Program-made: the position numbers and the translations under genes | Shown: positions 1 through 8,847 of the stretch, one piece after another | Layout of the letters: the number at the start of each line of letters is the position of its first letter | How positions within the stretch are numbered: the first letter of the stretch is position 1 | The notes under the pieces: model-generated | Databases searched by the model: none | Told to the model about the DNA's origin: nothing | What the model saw: the letters and a program-made list of their open reading frames with translations, nothing else | From: UBA1952 sp965246905 | Lineage (GTDB): Bacteria > Bacteroidota > Bacteroidia > Chitinophagales > Chitinophagaceae | Assembly: GCA_965246905.1 (NCBI GenBank) | Contig: CBDFFZ010000014.1 | Span: 327,328 to 391,327, forward strand | Length of the DNA: 64,000 nt | Direction of reading: 5' to 3'

Positions 1-18
1 ACCTGTGGAATAATTAAG

Positions 19-423
19 ATGGGAATAATGAAGTCCACCGTGTTTTGCCTGCTAATCAGCAGCGCTTTTCTTGCCTGTGGGCAGGTAAATACCTCCAACA
101 ACGAAATACCGATGAGCGAACGAAAAAATTTTAGCTGGGCGGCATCCGTCACAGCGCCTACTGAGTATCCGATTGAAATACATGCCGGTTACCTGGCCAC
201 ATCCGAAAAGCCGATCTGCGCATTAGTAAATGGCGGGGTGGAAGACAACGGCTGGCAGGCCACCGGCAGCGGCGAAAGCGGCGGCAGGGGCATCCCATCG
301 CAGCTTGCCCTTACCTGGGTATCCTACGCAGAGAAGAAGTTCTGGAAAATAGATACAGTCATTGACAGCGCTAAAATACTGGCCTCATTCAGGGAAGGTT
401 TTATATATCGCGACAGGAACTGA
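19..423 (+). CDS. DUF2931-like lipoprotein, short
   Basis: The 134-residue product starts with a lipoprotein signal ending in a lipobox (FLAC, Cys20), so it should be exported and lipid-anchored. The mature part (FSWAASVTAPTEYPIEI, then a Gly-rich stretch and LALTWVSYAEKKFW) resembles the N-terminal part of DUF2931 proteins, which occur in Bacteroidota, often near type VI secretion genes. From memory, family members are usually two to three times longer, and this one stops after about one conserved block, so it may be truncated. The start is either ATG at 19 or ATG at 28, with the same signal peptide. It lies 23 bp before a lytic transglycosylase and T6SS genes. An accessory or immunity role is possible but is inference. 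Confidence 0.6.
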   Translation: MGIMKSTVFCLLISSAFLACGQVNTSNNEIPMSERKNFSWAASVTAPTEYPIEIHAGYLATSEKPICALVNGGVEDNGWQATGSGESGGRGIPSQLALTWVSYAEKKFWKIDTVIDSAKILASFREGFIYRDRN

Positions 424-446
424 TTTATCAAATACACACCCCTTTA

Positions 447-1340
447 ATGAAATATCACTTCTTTTTTCTCCTAACCCTTTTCTTCAAATTACCCGTTAGT
501 CATGCCCAAACATGGGCTACCTACCCTGCTTCCCTCAACCCTGCAGATGAAATTTTTGTAAAAAACTATATAAACCTATACCGCAATGGCCTTGTTAATC
601 TTCAGAAAGATAAGAGCGTACCCATTCACTTCATAGAATATGTACTTATATCACAGGGTATTCCTAAAGAACTAAAAAACCTGGCGGTTACTGAATCTTA
701 TCTCAATAAATCCGTTGTTTCCGGGGCCGGCGCGGCAGGCCCCTGGCAATTTATGCCGCAAACCGCCATTGGGTACGGGCTTCGGGTAGATACCGCCTTG
801 GACGAACGCTTCGATGTATATAAAAGCACCTATGCCGCAGCCAAAATTCTTAAAGAGCTCTACAGGCATTTCGGCGACTGGAACCTCGTAGTTGCAGCCT
901 ACAGCTGCGGGCCCGGTGCAGTTGATAAAGCAATTACAAAAGCCGGCAGCCGCACATTCTGGGATGTTGAGCCCTACCTGCCACTGGAAACCCGGAACCA
1001 TGTGAAAAAATTTATCAGTACTACTCATGTGCTTGATAATAAAACCATATCCCCGTGGCAGCCTGCCGATAAAGCAATGCCGGATTCTGCTCATCTTGCC
1101 AAAGCCGGCTTCGCTCTATGCTATGTACCGGCTGGCTACCGGCTACAGGAGGTAGCCGCAAAGCTTTTACTACCCAATGAAAAAGTAGCGGAATGGAACC
1201 CGCTATTTAACAAACAGATAAGCGAGCGCGGCTATTTTTGGCTAATATTGCCGGTAGGCAGGATGCCCGACTTCCTGCTCTACCGAAACGAAATTTTAGC
1301 ATCATCCATCAGGCAGTCTATGCTGGAAGACAGCAAGTAA
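447..1340 (+). CDS. Lytic transglycosylase (MltD/SLT-like)
   Basis: A 297-residue exported murein lytic transglycosylase that cleaves the glycan backbone of peptidoglycan in the periplasm. A signal peptide ends at SHAQ (about residue 21). The SLT domain covers about residues 60-190 and shows the catalytic glutamate in VTES (E83), GPWQFMP at 98-104 and AYSCGPG at 151-157, the family's AYNxG position. The C-terminal part (about 225-280) resembles the LysM-like module that follows the catalytic domain in MltD proteins. It lies directly before tssE and tssF. Subtype iii T6SS clusters must pass the cell wall without the TssJLM complex, so local wall opening for the machine is a reasonable inference. 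A general housekeeping role is the alternative. Confidence 0.85.
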   Translation: MKYHFFFLLTLFFKLPVSHAQTWATYPASLNPADEIFVKNYINLYRNGLVNLQKDKSVPIHFIEYVLISQGIPKELKNLAVTESYLNKSVVSGAGAAGPWQFMPQTAIGYGLRVDTALDERFDVYKSTYAAAKILKELYRHFGDWNLVVAAYSCGPGAVDKAITKAGSRTFWDVEPYLPLETRNHVKKFISTTHVLDNKTISPWQPADKAMPDSAHLAKAGFALCYVPAGYRLQEVAAKLLLPNEKVAEWNPLFNKQISERGYFWLILPVGRMPDFLLYRNEILASSIRQSMLEDSK

Positions 1341-1361
1341 GCCTGATAAAGCAGAACCCCT

Positions 1362-1790
1362 ATGTATTATAAATTCCCTTTCGATTTCGGAGCGGTTTTA
1401 GATGGCAACGACCTGCCCATCTGTAGCGAGGCGGAAAGCATTGCCCAACATATACAGCTCCTCATCACCACCAAATTTGGCGAAAACCGCTATGACGCGG
1501 AATATGGGAATGAGATATGGGAGATAGAGTTTGACAACGGCATCAATGCAGGCATATGGGAGGAAAGCTTTGAGCAGTCCGTACTTCATGCAGTAGTAGC
1601 CTATGAGCAGCGCATTGAAAAGATAACCGTAAAAATCCATACGGAGCTGGTGGAAAAAACCTGGCCCCTGAAAAAGTACACTGAAATAAAAAATAAGGTA
1701 ACCATCCTGCTCTACGCTACCCTGATCGAATCCGGCGAGCCTTTCAGCTTTAAGTCAGTACTGTTCCTGAGCCCTATGTCTATAGATTAG
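1362..1790 (+). CDS. tssE: T6SS baseplate protein TssE (gp25-like)
   Basis: This 142-residue protein matches the GPW/gp25 family: an N-terminal aromatic segment (YKFPFDFG), a middle region with NRYDAEYGNEIWEIEF and a C-terminal beta segment. In phage T4, gp25 links baseplate to sheath. TssE is the T6SS counterpart and primes polymerisation of the TssB/TssC sheath. The E at the end of AEYG-NEIWE corresponds to the conserved acidic gp25 motif. It lies 21 bp after the lytic transglycosylase and 54 bp before tssF, in an apparent operon. Confidence 0.85.
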   Translation: MYYKFPFDFGAVLDGNDLPICSEAESIAQHIQLLITTKFGENRYDAEYGNEIWEIEFDNGINAGIWEESFEQSVLHAVVAYEQRIEKITVKIHTELVEKTWPLKKYTEIKNKVTILLYATLIESGEPFSFKSVLFLSPMSID

Positions 1791-1844
1791 GCAGGTACCG
1801 GCTTTCCGCGTCATTTTTCCCTTCCCTTTTATACCCCTTTGTTT

Positions 1845-3722
1845 ATGAGCGTACAGCTATACAATCAATTCACGAAAGAGGCGATCAAAGCACGCATGAT
1901 GCAGAACGCCGCCAACCTTTGGGGCGTAAAAAATCCGCAGGCACTCGACCCATTTGTGCGGCTGCTGGTAGAGGCCTTCAGCATAGAGCTGTACCGTGCG
2001 GCCAATGAATCGCAGAATATAGAAGGCCGCATTCTGGATAAGATTGCCGGGCTGCTTACGCCCAACCTGCTTACTATGCCGCAACCTGCGCACGGCATTA
2101 TGCAGGCCATGCCCGCGGAGCCAGTGCATACACTCAACTCCCTGGTACATTTCTTTACTACCCTGCGCATTGCCAGCAAGGCAGGCGGACTGCCCGACGA
2201 AAATGTGGATGTTAATTTTACCTCAGTAGATCATCTAAAGCTTACCAAAGCAAATGTGGCCTACATAGCTACCGGCTACCAGCTTTTTGCTATCGACCAT
2301 GAAACCGGCAACAAGCAACCCTTGCTAAGAACTCCTACTGCTTTGCCCTGGGCTACCTGCTATATAGGCATAGAAGCCGATAAGGCAGTAGAGAATCTGG
2401 AAGGCACACCGTTTTACTTTGAGTTTGGCTCATTCGGCACCCAACCCTGGGTGTACCAGCTTTTGCCGCTGATTGCGCTAAACGTGAATGCCCGTCCGAT
2501 TCCGGTGTTGCCGGGCCTGCAATATATATCTGTACCAGATAGCGCTACGCAGGAAGAGCAGCTTTTTCGCGACCACGATATGATGAAGCAGCTTACCAAC
2601 CAGGTAAAAATCGTGTATCAACATAAATTTCTCACTTTAGGCGATTGTCCGGTAGTTACAGAACAGGAAGCTGCGCCTGCTTTTCCTAAGGCTTTAATGC
2701 AAAGCTTTGATGGGGGTGTACTGCTGCAAAAGGCAGGCAGGCAGGTTGTGTGGATGGAATTAAAATTCCCGGCCAATTTCACGTACAGCATACTGGAGGA
2801 TCTTTCGATTAGCATTAATGCCTTTCCTGTTTTAAACCGGTCGCTCACCTTGAGCAATTATAGTTATAAAGCGCTGAATAACATCCTTCCAATGCGCACC
2901 GCTTCCCATGAGCATTTCCTGAGCGTTCATGAAGTAACTGATGGCCACGACCGGAAATTTACCGAAATACCCTTCAACCGCTCACTGCAATATGGTAAGG
3001 GCTATTTTTCGCTGAGGCAGGGCGGTGCAGAGCGGTTTGATGAGCGTACGGCGCAGGATATGGTAAACTATCTACTGGAGCTCACCCGCGATGAAGTAGC
3101 TGCCTTCTCATCTATAAACCAGGATTTTTTAGTAGGCACACTAAAGGACCTTTCAAAGCATTTGCGCCTGCTGCATAATAAAGCAGGCAAGATAGAGGCC
3201 AATATCAGGCAGGTGCCTTCTTACCTGGTTGTAGAGCCTTTTGATGAGGAAGATAATCTTGAAGTAGCATATTGGTCTTCCCAAAGCGACCTCGCTAATA
3301 ACCTTCGTGGCGGTACGCTCTTCCAGACAAAAAACAGCTCCGATCTGCTTCCAAAAAGCATCCTTCTGCTATCCAATACGTACGGTGGCCGGGAAAAGCT
3401 GCAATCCGGCGAAAAGCTCGATGCTTACCGCTATGTGCTGGGCAGCCGCGACAGGCTCGTAACGAATGAAGACATCCGCAGCTTTTGCCGCTTTGAGCTT
3501 GGTGATAAGCTTAAAACGGTGGTCTTTAGGAAAGGGCTCGCTCCAGCTCATCATCCTAAGCAAGGCTACGTGCGCACCCTCGATGTTGTGCTTATCCCCA
3601 ACCGATATGAAGATTTTGATGAGGCGGGATGGACTTATATGGCGCAGACGCTGCTGGCTAAAATTATTGCCAGCAGCCCTGATGGAGTCAATTACAGGGT
3701 AATGGCTGAAAAAGGAAGCTAA
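1845..3722 (+). CDS. tssF: T6SS baseplate subunit TssF
   Basis: A protein of about 625 residues with the signature of Bacteroidota TssF: an N-terminal region about family-typical in spacing (QNAANLWGV, DPFVRLLVEAFSIEL) and a long beta-rich body. TssF is a wedge component of the T6SS baseplate and binds TssG and TssE in the cytoplasm. I chose ATG at 1845 because upstream in-frame starts are TTG only. Its stop codon overlaps the stop of the convergent tssR by four bases. TssG, TssK, TssB/C and VgrG are not in the window, so the main locus must lie beyond the left end or elsewhere. Confidence 0.85.
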   Translation: MSVQLYNQFTKEAIKARMMQNAANLWGVKNPQALDPFVRLLVEAFSIELYRAANESQNIEGRILDKIAGLLTPNLLTMPQPAHGIMQAMPAEPVHTLNSLVHFFTTLRIASKAGGLPDENVDVNFTSVDHLKLTKANVAYIATGYQLFAIDHETGNKQPLLRTPTALPWATCYIGIEADKAVENLEGTPFYFEFGSFGTQPWVYQLLPLIALNVNARPIPVLPGLQYISVPDSATQEEQLFRDHDMMKQLTNQVKIVYQHKFLTLGDCPVVTEQEAAPAFPKALMQSFDGGVLLQKAGRQVVWMELKFPANFTYSILEDLSISINAFPVLNRSLTLSNYSYKALNNILPMRTASHEHFLSVHEVTDGHDRKFTEIPFNRSLQYGKGYFSLRQGGAERFDERTAQDMVNYLLELTRDEVAAFSSINQDFLVGTLKDLSKHLRLLHNKAGKIEANIRQVPSYLVVEPFDEEDNLEVAYWSSQSDLANNLRGGTLFQTKNSSDLLPKSILLLSNTYGGREKLQSGEKLDAYRYVLGSRDRLVTNEDIRSFCRFELGDKLKTVVFRKGLAPAHHPKQGYVRTLDVVLIPNRYEDFDEAGWTYMAQTLLAKIIASSPDGVNYRVMAEKGS

Positions 3723-6139
3723 AAAAGCGACTTATTATCCAGCAGGTAATAAGCCTGCCCGTTATTGAAGAACCGGTGGCTCATGCTGTTGGCGTTTTGC
3801 TGCATCCATAAAGCCGTTTTTTTGCATTGAGCTAAAAATAGCAGCGCCTCTTTCTTGCTTTTACCCGCACTTTTAATCATGCGCAGCTCAGTAATGTTCC
3901 ATAACGGATTCACCGATTTATAGCCTGTGAGCCATTCCAGCACTTCCGCGAGGCTTAGCCGGCTGATGCGCTCATCCACCTCAATATTTTTTCTATTAAG
4001 GTAGCTGTTCACTACGCCGTGCAGATGCCGGTAGATGCGCCGCCGGCTTTCATTTGTATAATCCCTTTCACCTCCAAGGTCAAAAAGCGCGCGGATCATC
4101 TGCTCGTATTCATCTACAGAGAGCAGCACACCAAAGGTTACATTATTCAGAGAATCCTGTAGGTTGTCTTTGTAAATTACCCAACCCGATATCGTAAAAG
4201 GCCTCCCCCGGAAGGGTACCGCTTTTAAAAAGCTCAGTGGCAGATAGCCTGTATCTACCGAAGTATAATAAAACCGGTACGGGTCGAGAATGCGCGTATT
4301 CCGGATGCCAATGGTATTGAAAAAACGATACAGCGATGCTTCAACACGTTCATTATCCATGTAAAGCTTTTGCATCAGGCTATCCAGCTGCCGCTCTAAA
4401 AAAAATGGCTGCATGATCTCGCCTTTACCTGGAAATAATACATAGCCCTGGGTCATAGACCGGGCAGGAAAATCGAGAAAGTAAACGCCTGAATCTCCTT
4501 TGGCGAGCGAGAAAGAAGGATTGCTCAGCACATCATTCAGATCCACCAACTTTTCCTTCTTGAGCTCGGAAATATTCAAAGCAGATTTGAGGACAAGATT
4601 TTTAGTCTGTATCACAAAATCATTATAGGAAGGATGCGGAATACTGTGCGTCTGAAATACCAGCATTCTGGCCCGCACATAGCTCAGCCGGCTAATTACA
4701 TCGGCATAGGTAATGCTTCCATCCATATTATTGCCAGCGGCGCCAATGAGCAGGATAATATTATTCTCATCCTTATGCGCTGCCAGGAGCCTGGTGGCTT
4801 CCATCATGCCTGAAAACATGGCTTGGGCAATGGTATCATTATTACATGCGGCTACTTCCTGCTGCCGCTCATAGAAGTATTTGACCACCTCTCCATACTT
4901 GCCTGTAAGCGGCAATGTGCTGGTGCGGCAGCTGCCGGCAAGGTTATCTTTATATACCACTGCCCCATAATTAAAGTCCCGGAAGGTGCGCGAAGTATCA
5001 AAGAGCATTTCCAGATTTTGCAGGATAGTCAGCACATTGGGCAGGTACCTGCTGTTTTCGCGGCCACCATCCATTACAAACACAATATTGGTTTTATGCT
5101 GGCTTTTTATTATGTGCAGGAAATCTGCAAATCGTATCTTATTTCCTAAAACATTGATTACCTCGTTCTGGCTCCGGTCGAGCACATCTGCAAGTATGGC
5201 TGTCTTTATAAGGCTGGAACTGTCTGTAAGATCTTTAATGCTTTGCACCGGATAAATGTTCTCTACCGGATTGGGCGAAGCCATGTCTGAATCTGCATAA
5301 TAAAACGGTTTTGCGCCTGCCACGGCATTGATTGCCACAGATGAATCGGCATAAAAGGAAAGCGGCTGCTTGGATGATGAGCCATTAGCATTGCCGGCAG
5401 TTAAATAAAGCCTTGTTCCCCATAGCTTCACCACATCTTTAGAAACCCATCCACAAATTGCAGTTGCCCGGCTATCCACTGTAAACTGTGCAGTGCGCCC
5501 GAGCAGATATTGCCTGCCATCGTCCGATTGCTTGAAGATGTAGAAAAGGTTTTCCAGGCCGCATTTACCTGCAATGTCTTTAAGAGAAGGCCCGGAATAG
5601 AGCAGCAGGGAATCGCCGGATACATAACGGGGCAAGGCGGAAAATAGCTGCTCATTCTTAAAACCGGTAAGTGCCTTGATGTAAAATTTAGTAGTGTTTT
5701 CTTTTAATGCGGTACGCCATAGCAGTAGCCTGCTGCTATGTATCCAGCCGAGATAATCAGCGCTTTTGCGGTCAATTTTTCCTTTAGCGCCTTGTTTAAT
5801 GAGTTTAGGGTCATACCTCACCAACTCCATATAATCTCCGCTCTTCCCAATTACATAACAAGGCTCCATGAATGGCAGCGCTTTAAGCTGTACTTCGCTG
5901 CCGGGCTTTTTATAGGTATAGTTCGCTGCGCGATCCGAGAAAACCATCCAGCGCTCCTGCTCATTGAAGAAGCCTTCCTGCAATGCTATCTCCTCATCTT
6001 CCAGCCGGTAGCTCTTATTGGCGGGCGTAAGTTTTACACGCGTTTTTTTATGGAAGATGTTCAGGCTTAATTGCGCATGGACATCTGCCAACGGCAAAAA
6101 TAAAACCAGCAACAGGGCAGTCAAATAGCTATGCTTCAT
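3719..6139 (-). CDS. tssR: T6SS-iii protein TssR, von Willebrand-like
   Basis: About 806 residues with an N-terminal signal peptide ending near DVHAQ, so it acts in the periplasm or at the outer membrane. The central part (about residues 330-520) looks like a von Willebrand A fold (NIVFVMDGGRENS), but the metal-site motif reads DGGRENS rather than the usual DxSxS. Position beside other T6SS genes, length and signal peptide fit TssR, an envelope protein specific to the Bacteroidota subtype. ATG at 6139 is preferred to the longer reading frame because it starts exactly at a clean signal peptide and leaves an 11-bp gap after the PKD gene. It is the last gene of the minus-strand block. Confidence 0.75.
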   Translation of the reverse strand: MKHSYLTALLLVLFLPLADVHAQLSLNIFHKKTRVKLTPANKSYRLEDEEIALQEGFFNEQERWMVFSDRAANYTYKKPGSEVQLKALPFMEPCYVIGKSGDYMELVRYDPKLIKQGAKGKIDRKSADYLGWIHSSRLLLWRTALKENTTKFYIKALTGFKNEQLFSALPRYVSGDSLLLYSGPSLKDIAGKCGLENLFYIFKQSDDGRQYLLGRTAQFTVDSRATAICGWVSKDVVKLWGTRLYLTAGNANGSSSKQPLSFYADSSVAINAVAGAKPFYYADSDMASPNPVENIYPVQSIKDLTDSSSLIKTAILADVLDRSQNEVINVLGNKIRFADFLHIIKSQHKTNIVFVMDGGRENSRYLPNVLTILQNLEMLFDTSRTFRDFNYGAVVYKDNLAGSCRTSTLPLTGKYGEVVKYFYERQQEVAACNNDTIAQAMFSGMMEATRLLAAHKDENNIILLIGAAGNNMDGSITYADVISRLSYVRARMLVFQTHSIPHPSYNDFVIQTKNLVLKSALNISELKKEKLVDLNDVLSNPSFSLAKGDSGVYFLDFPARSMTQGYVLFPGKGEIMQPFFLERQLDSLMQKLYMDNERVEASLYRFFNTIGIRNTRILDPYRFYYTSVDTGYLPLSFLKAVPFRGRPFTISGWVIYKDNLQDSLNNVTFGVLLSVDEYEQMIRALFDLGGERDYTNESRRRIYRHLHGVVNSYLNRKNIEVDERISRLSLAEVLEWLTGYKSVNPLWNITELRMIKSAGKSKKEALLFLAQCKKTALWMQQNANSMSHRFFNNGQAYYLLDNKSLF

Positions 6140-6150
6140 GGGTTGCTTTA

Positions 6151-7074
6151 TCAGTTCTTCACCTGTTTTACTTCTACAACCCGCATACATTTCAGATCCG
6201 GCTGCGGGGTAAGCTTTACTGTTTGTATTACTACGCCTTCATCAAATTGGAGGCCCAGGCAGTAGCTGTTAAAATCATTGATCTTCTCACCAATTTTAAT
6301 CACTGATTTTTCATTCCTGCAGAGGTATTTATTGAGCAGGTAGTAATAATGGGTATTGAAGCTGTTGCCGTTGGCTATCTGCTGGAGATGGTATTTAAAG
6401 TCATCCTCGTACTGACGGTACATATCGTCGATGCTGAAGGTGTCTTTATCACCGGTGAAGGAAGGCAGAATGGTTATTTTATGACGGGTAGGATATTCGC
6501 TGTTATTGGTATAAAGCAGGATGGTATAGTCGCCCGGCTGCTGATAGGCATATTGTACAAAGGGCTCTTTAGCATCGATATAGCTTGTTTCCCCAAACTT
6601 CCAGCGGTACTGACTGGTGCCTGTGCCCCGGGCCCGGAAAACGAGGTTCTCGAGCTGCATACCCTGCGTTGGGCCCTCAATAGTAATAACAGAATCCTGC
6701 AGCGGCACAATCGGAGCAACCGGTGTTACCGTTACAAAAAAAGTATCCGTAAACTTATTGTTGATGCCAAGCCGGATGATATAGTTGCCGGGGGTACTGT
6801 AACGGTGGTATCCCTGGGCAGAAAAAGATTGGGTATTATCGCCAAAGTTCCAGCGTCGGTCTTTAGCAAATTCGGTAGCATCTTTAAAGAAAAGACTGTC
6901 GCTGGTACTGAGTACATGCGTGGAAATAGCCGCCCGGATATCATTAGACCCTGGCATAAGCCGCCTGATGCCGATAATGGCCAGCATCACAAGCGCCGCC
7001 GTTAATAAAGTAATGAGCACGATTTTGAGGGTATTGCGGTTCCGCAGGCCGGAATCGGCACTTGTTTGCTCCAT
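6151..7074 (-). CDS. PKD-domain membrane protein, TssP candidate
   Basis: 307 residues. A short cytoplasmic tail is followed by one transmembrane helix (about residues 17-40) and two PKD-like repeats, seen as WNFGDNT...YHRYSTPGNYIIRL and WKFGETS...YAYQQPGDYTILL. The C-terminal 110 residues are alpha/beta without a family I can name. The gene sits between tssR and the TssO-like pair in one tight operon, the place where subtype iii systems encode TssP. It probably spans the inner membrane and carries extracytoplasmic binding modules that contribute to the envelope complex replacing TssJLM. The letter assignment is inference; the PKD repeats and membrane anchor are visible. Confidence 0.6.
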   Translation of the reverse strand: MEQTSADSGLRNRNTLKIVLITLLTAALVMLAIIGIRRLMPGSNDIRAAISTHVLSTSDSLFFKDATEFAKDRRWNFGDNTQSFSAQGYHRYSTPGNYIIRLGINNKFTDTFFVTVTPVAPIVPLQDSVITIEGPTQGMQLENLVFRARGTGTSQYRWKFGETSYIDAKEPFVQYAYQQPGDYTILLYTNNSEYPTRHKITILPSFTGDKDTFSIDDMYRQYEDDFKYHLQQIANGNSFNTHYYYLLNKYLCRNEKSVIKIGEKINDFNSYCLGLQFDEGVVIQTVKLTPQPDLKCMRVVEVKQVKN

Positions 7075-7080
7075 AACCCG

Positions 7081-7602
7081 TTAATTTTTTGCAGCCTGAG
7101 CCGTTTTTATCTGATTCATTACTGCTTCCCGGTCTTTATAGCCTACCTCGCATTCATTAAGCTGCTGCTGGAACCGCTGAATGTTTTCGGCCTTTTTCCG
7201 ATACACCAGCATGTCTTCAAAATAGAGTTTCGCAAACAGCGCCATTTGGTGAAAGTTGATGAAACGCGGGTCTTTAGCCGGGAGGTTTTCGTAATAGCTG
7301 TTCAGTATATTTATCTGGCTTTTCAGGTCTGTTTCTGCGATAGCGCTCGGAGGCGAGGTTTGGAGCGCTTTTATCCGTGAGCAGATGGTATCATAAAAAG
7401 GAACACCTTCGTTCTGCACTACAAGGAATTCTCTGTCTTTTACCTGGTAGGCCTGGTAGCTTTGCGATATTCCGAAAACCACTTTGCTGCTTTTGCGGAA
7501 AATGATCCAGATAAGAAGACTCAATACAATTAAGAATAAAATAAGCAGGTAAAGAAAGTAGTGCCGTTTTTCGCGCCTGCTGAGCGTGCCGGATTGTTTC
7601 AT
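7081..7602 (-). CDS. TssO-like T6SS membrane protein (second copy)
   Basis: 173 residues with a basic N-terminus, one transmembrane helix (about residues 14-33, LYLLILFLIVLSLLIWIIF) and a helical, charged extracytoplasmic domain. Size, topology and operon position match TssO, a Bacteroidota-specific T6SS component. The neighbouring 7610-8113 gene has the same length class and topology, so the two look like tandem TssO-type subunits. The gap to the PKD gene is 6 bp and to the upstream gene 7 bp, so they are surely cotranscribed. No catalytic motif is visible. Confidence 0.55.
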   Translation of the reverse strand: MKQSGTLSRREKRHYFLYLLILFLIVLSLLIWIIFRKSSKVVFGISQSYQAYQVKDREFLVVQNEGVPFYDTICSRIKALQTSPPSAIAETDLKSQINILNSYYENLPAKDPRFINFHQMALFAKLYFEDMLVYRKKAENIQRFQQQLNECEVGYKDREAVMNQIKTAQAAKN

Positions 7603-7609
7603 ATATTAT

Positions 7610-8113
7610 TTAATTATCCGTAATCTTGGTCTTTTCGAAAATCGTTTGCCGGATGCGCTTGTTTTTACTCATGCAGGTCAGCAAATCATTGCGCAGCATA
7701 TTTTCGCTGTTCTCAATACGCACAATACTGTCTTTTAAGAAAAGTGCAGGATTCAGGTTGTTTACAAGATGCGCATAGGTGGCAAATTTGCCAGCACTAT
7801 CCTTCCCAATGAGCAGTTGTATTTCGAGCTTATTATTTGAGATCATATCTTCTACGTATAGATAATTGTTCACTTTCGCCGCACTCACATAGGTAAGCTG
7901 TGTGTATAAAGAGTCAATTTTATCGCTGAGCGTAATCTGCTTGTTATACATTTCCCGGTATTCCTGCTCTTTGGCAATGGATGTCTTTTGTTGCTCGCCG
8001 GCCGTCCAAACCATAAAATAAACAGGCAGTAAGGCAAAGAATAGCAGCACTATAAACAGGAGCCAGAAGCTTAGACTCTTTATCCTGATTTCGTTTTGAT
8101 TGAGGGGGGACAT
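7610..8113 (-). CDS. tssO: TssO-like T6SS membrane protein
   Basis: 167 residues from ATG at 8113, the first gene of the minus-strand T6SS block. A single transmembrane helix (FWLLFIVLLFFALLPVYFMV) is followed by a coiled or helical region (residues 45-165) containing KEQEYREMYNKQITLSDKIDS. This is the expected plan for TssO. A longer form beginning at 8131 would add MRLLAY, but the start at 8113 gives a typical short cytoplasmic tail. The promoter should lie in the A+T-rich stretch containing the palindrome at 8172-8209. Confidence 0.6.
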   Translation of the reverse strand: MSPLNQNEIRIKSLSFWLLFIVLLFFALLPVYFMVWTAGEQQKTSIAKEQEYREMYNKQITLSDKIDSLYTQLTYVSAAKVNNYLYVEDMISNNKLEIQLLIGKDSAGKFATYAHLVNNLNPALFLKDSIVRIENSENMLRNDLLTCMSKNKRIRQTIFEKTKITDN

Positions 8114-8171
8114 ATAGGCCAATAAGCGCACAAATTTAGGGATTTCAATAATAAAATGATGATTTTTAATG

Positions 8172-8209
8172 AATAATTCTTTATAATAAAATTATTATAA
8201 AGAATTATT
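8172..8209. promoter_or_regulatory. Perfect A+T-rich palindrome before T6SS operon
   Basis: Two perfect 17-base arms (AATAATTCTTTATAATA and its exact complement) are separated by four bases. The structure starts 59 bp upstream of the first minus-strand T6SS gene. It could be an operator for a dimeric regulator, a cruciform, or a terminator for transcription from the right. The arms contain only two C/G pairs in total, so an RNA hairpin would be weak and an operator is the likelier reading. Confidence 0.5.
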
Positions 8210-8847
8210 TTTCTATTTAGTTATTTTTTAATTTAAAATTATTTGTCAATATTGTGCGGGGGTTCAATGAGTAGCCTTGTGTATGCTTGGGGTAGGAAAT
8301 ACATCGTATAGGCGCGAGTGTTGCTCACTAAGCTCAAGAAAGCAGCACTCCCTTTTTTCGATACGTTGTAAAATCCGGTTGCCAAACCCAATGCAAAGCT
8401 TGCCCGCAGTAACAACGACACGCAACGGTATGCCATGTAGCCTCAACCTAACTCCAAAGAGCCAATGCGCAAAATAAAAATGTTCGCCGGTTAGTTGGGG
8501 CTTGAAATAGTCAACCAGCTGTTTGATTCCGGCAAAGTATATTTAACCAAAGTGCATAGCGCAGCCAACCGCATGTTTACGATAATAAATAGTGTATTGG
8601 CTTACTCAACCATCAATGGCCCGGCGGGACAATATGTGCGGGAGGCGTAGATAACGAAGGGCTAAGTGCATCATTACTTTGCCAACACAGCAATGGGCAA
8701 TAAAAAATGGCTTTTACTGGCGTCTCTTTAATTACTGATCCAAAAAGGGTAAAATTATCCATCCATTTGCGCCCATTGTCCATTTTCCAGGCTGGTTAGC
8801 TGAGCCACCTTTGCCTTGTCAATAACGACAAATTAAAGCAAACCAAA
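8210..8847. other. Gene-poor stretch with decayed coding scraps
   Basis: About 640 bases between the T6SS operon and the AhpD-like gene. The only coding-like signal I trust is the HisKA scrap at 8495-8650. A short minus-strand frame at 8264-8446 (GIPLRVVVTAGKLCIGFGN...) has no recognisable homology. A promoter-like CACCTTTG, one base from TAnnTTTG, lies about 32 bases before the AhpD-like start. Confidence 0.4.
8495..8650 (+). pseudogene. Histidine kinase HisKA-domain scrap
   Basis: An open stretch of 51 codons and a stop, bounded upstream by TAG at 8492, encodes a peptide with YLTKVHSAANRMFTIINSVL followed by AYSTIN. This is the pattern just after the phosphorylated His in bacterial histidine kinase dimerisation domains (YLxKIxxSAxRMxxLINxxLxYS). 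No H-box, ATPase domain or credible start is present, so it is read as a relic. The family assignment is by eye. Confidence 0.4.

Noticed and set aside
8264..8446. 60-codon minus-strand ORF before the AhpD-like gene
   Set aside because: No homology recognised and no promoter; treated as noncoding.
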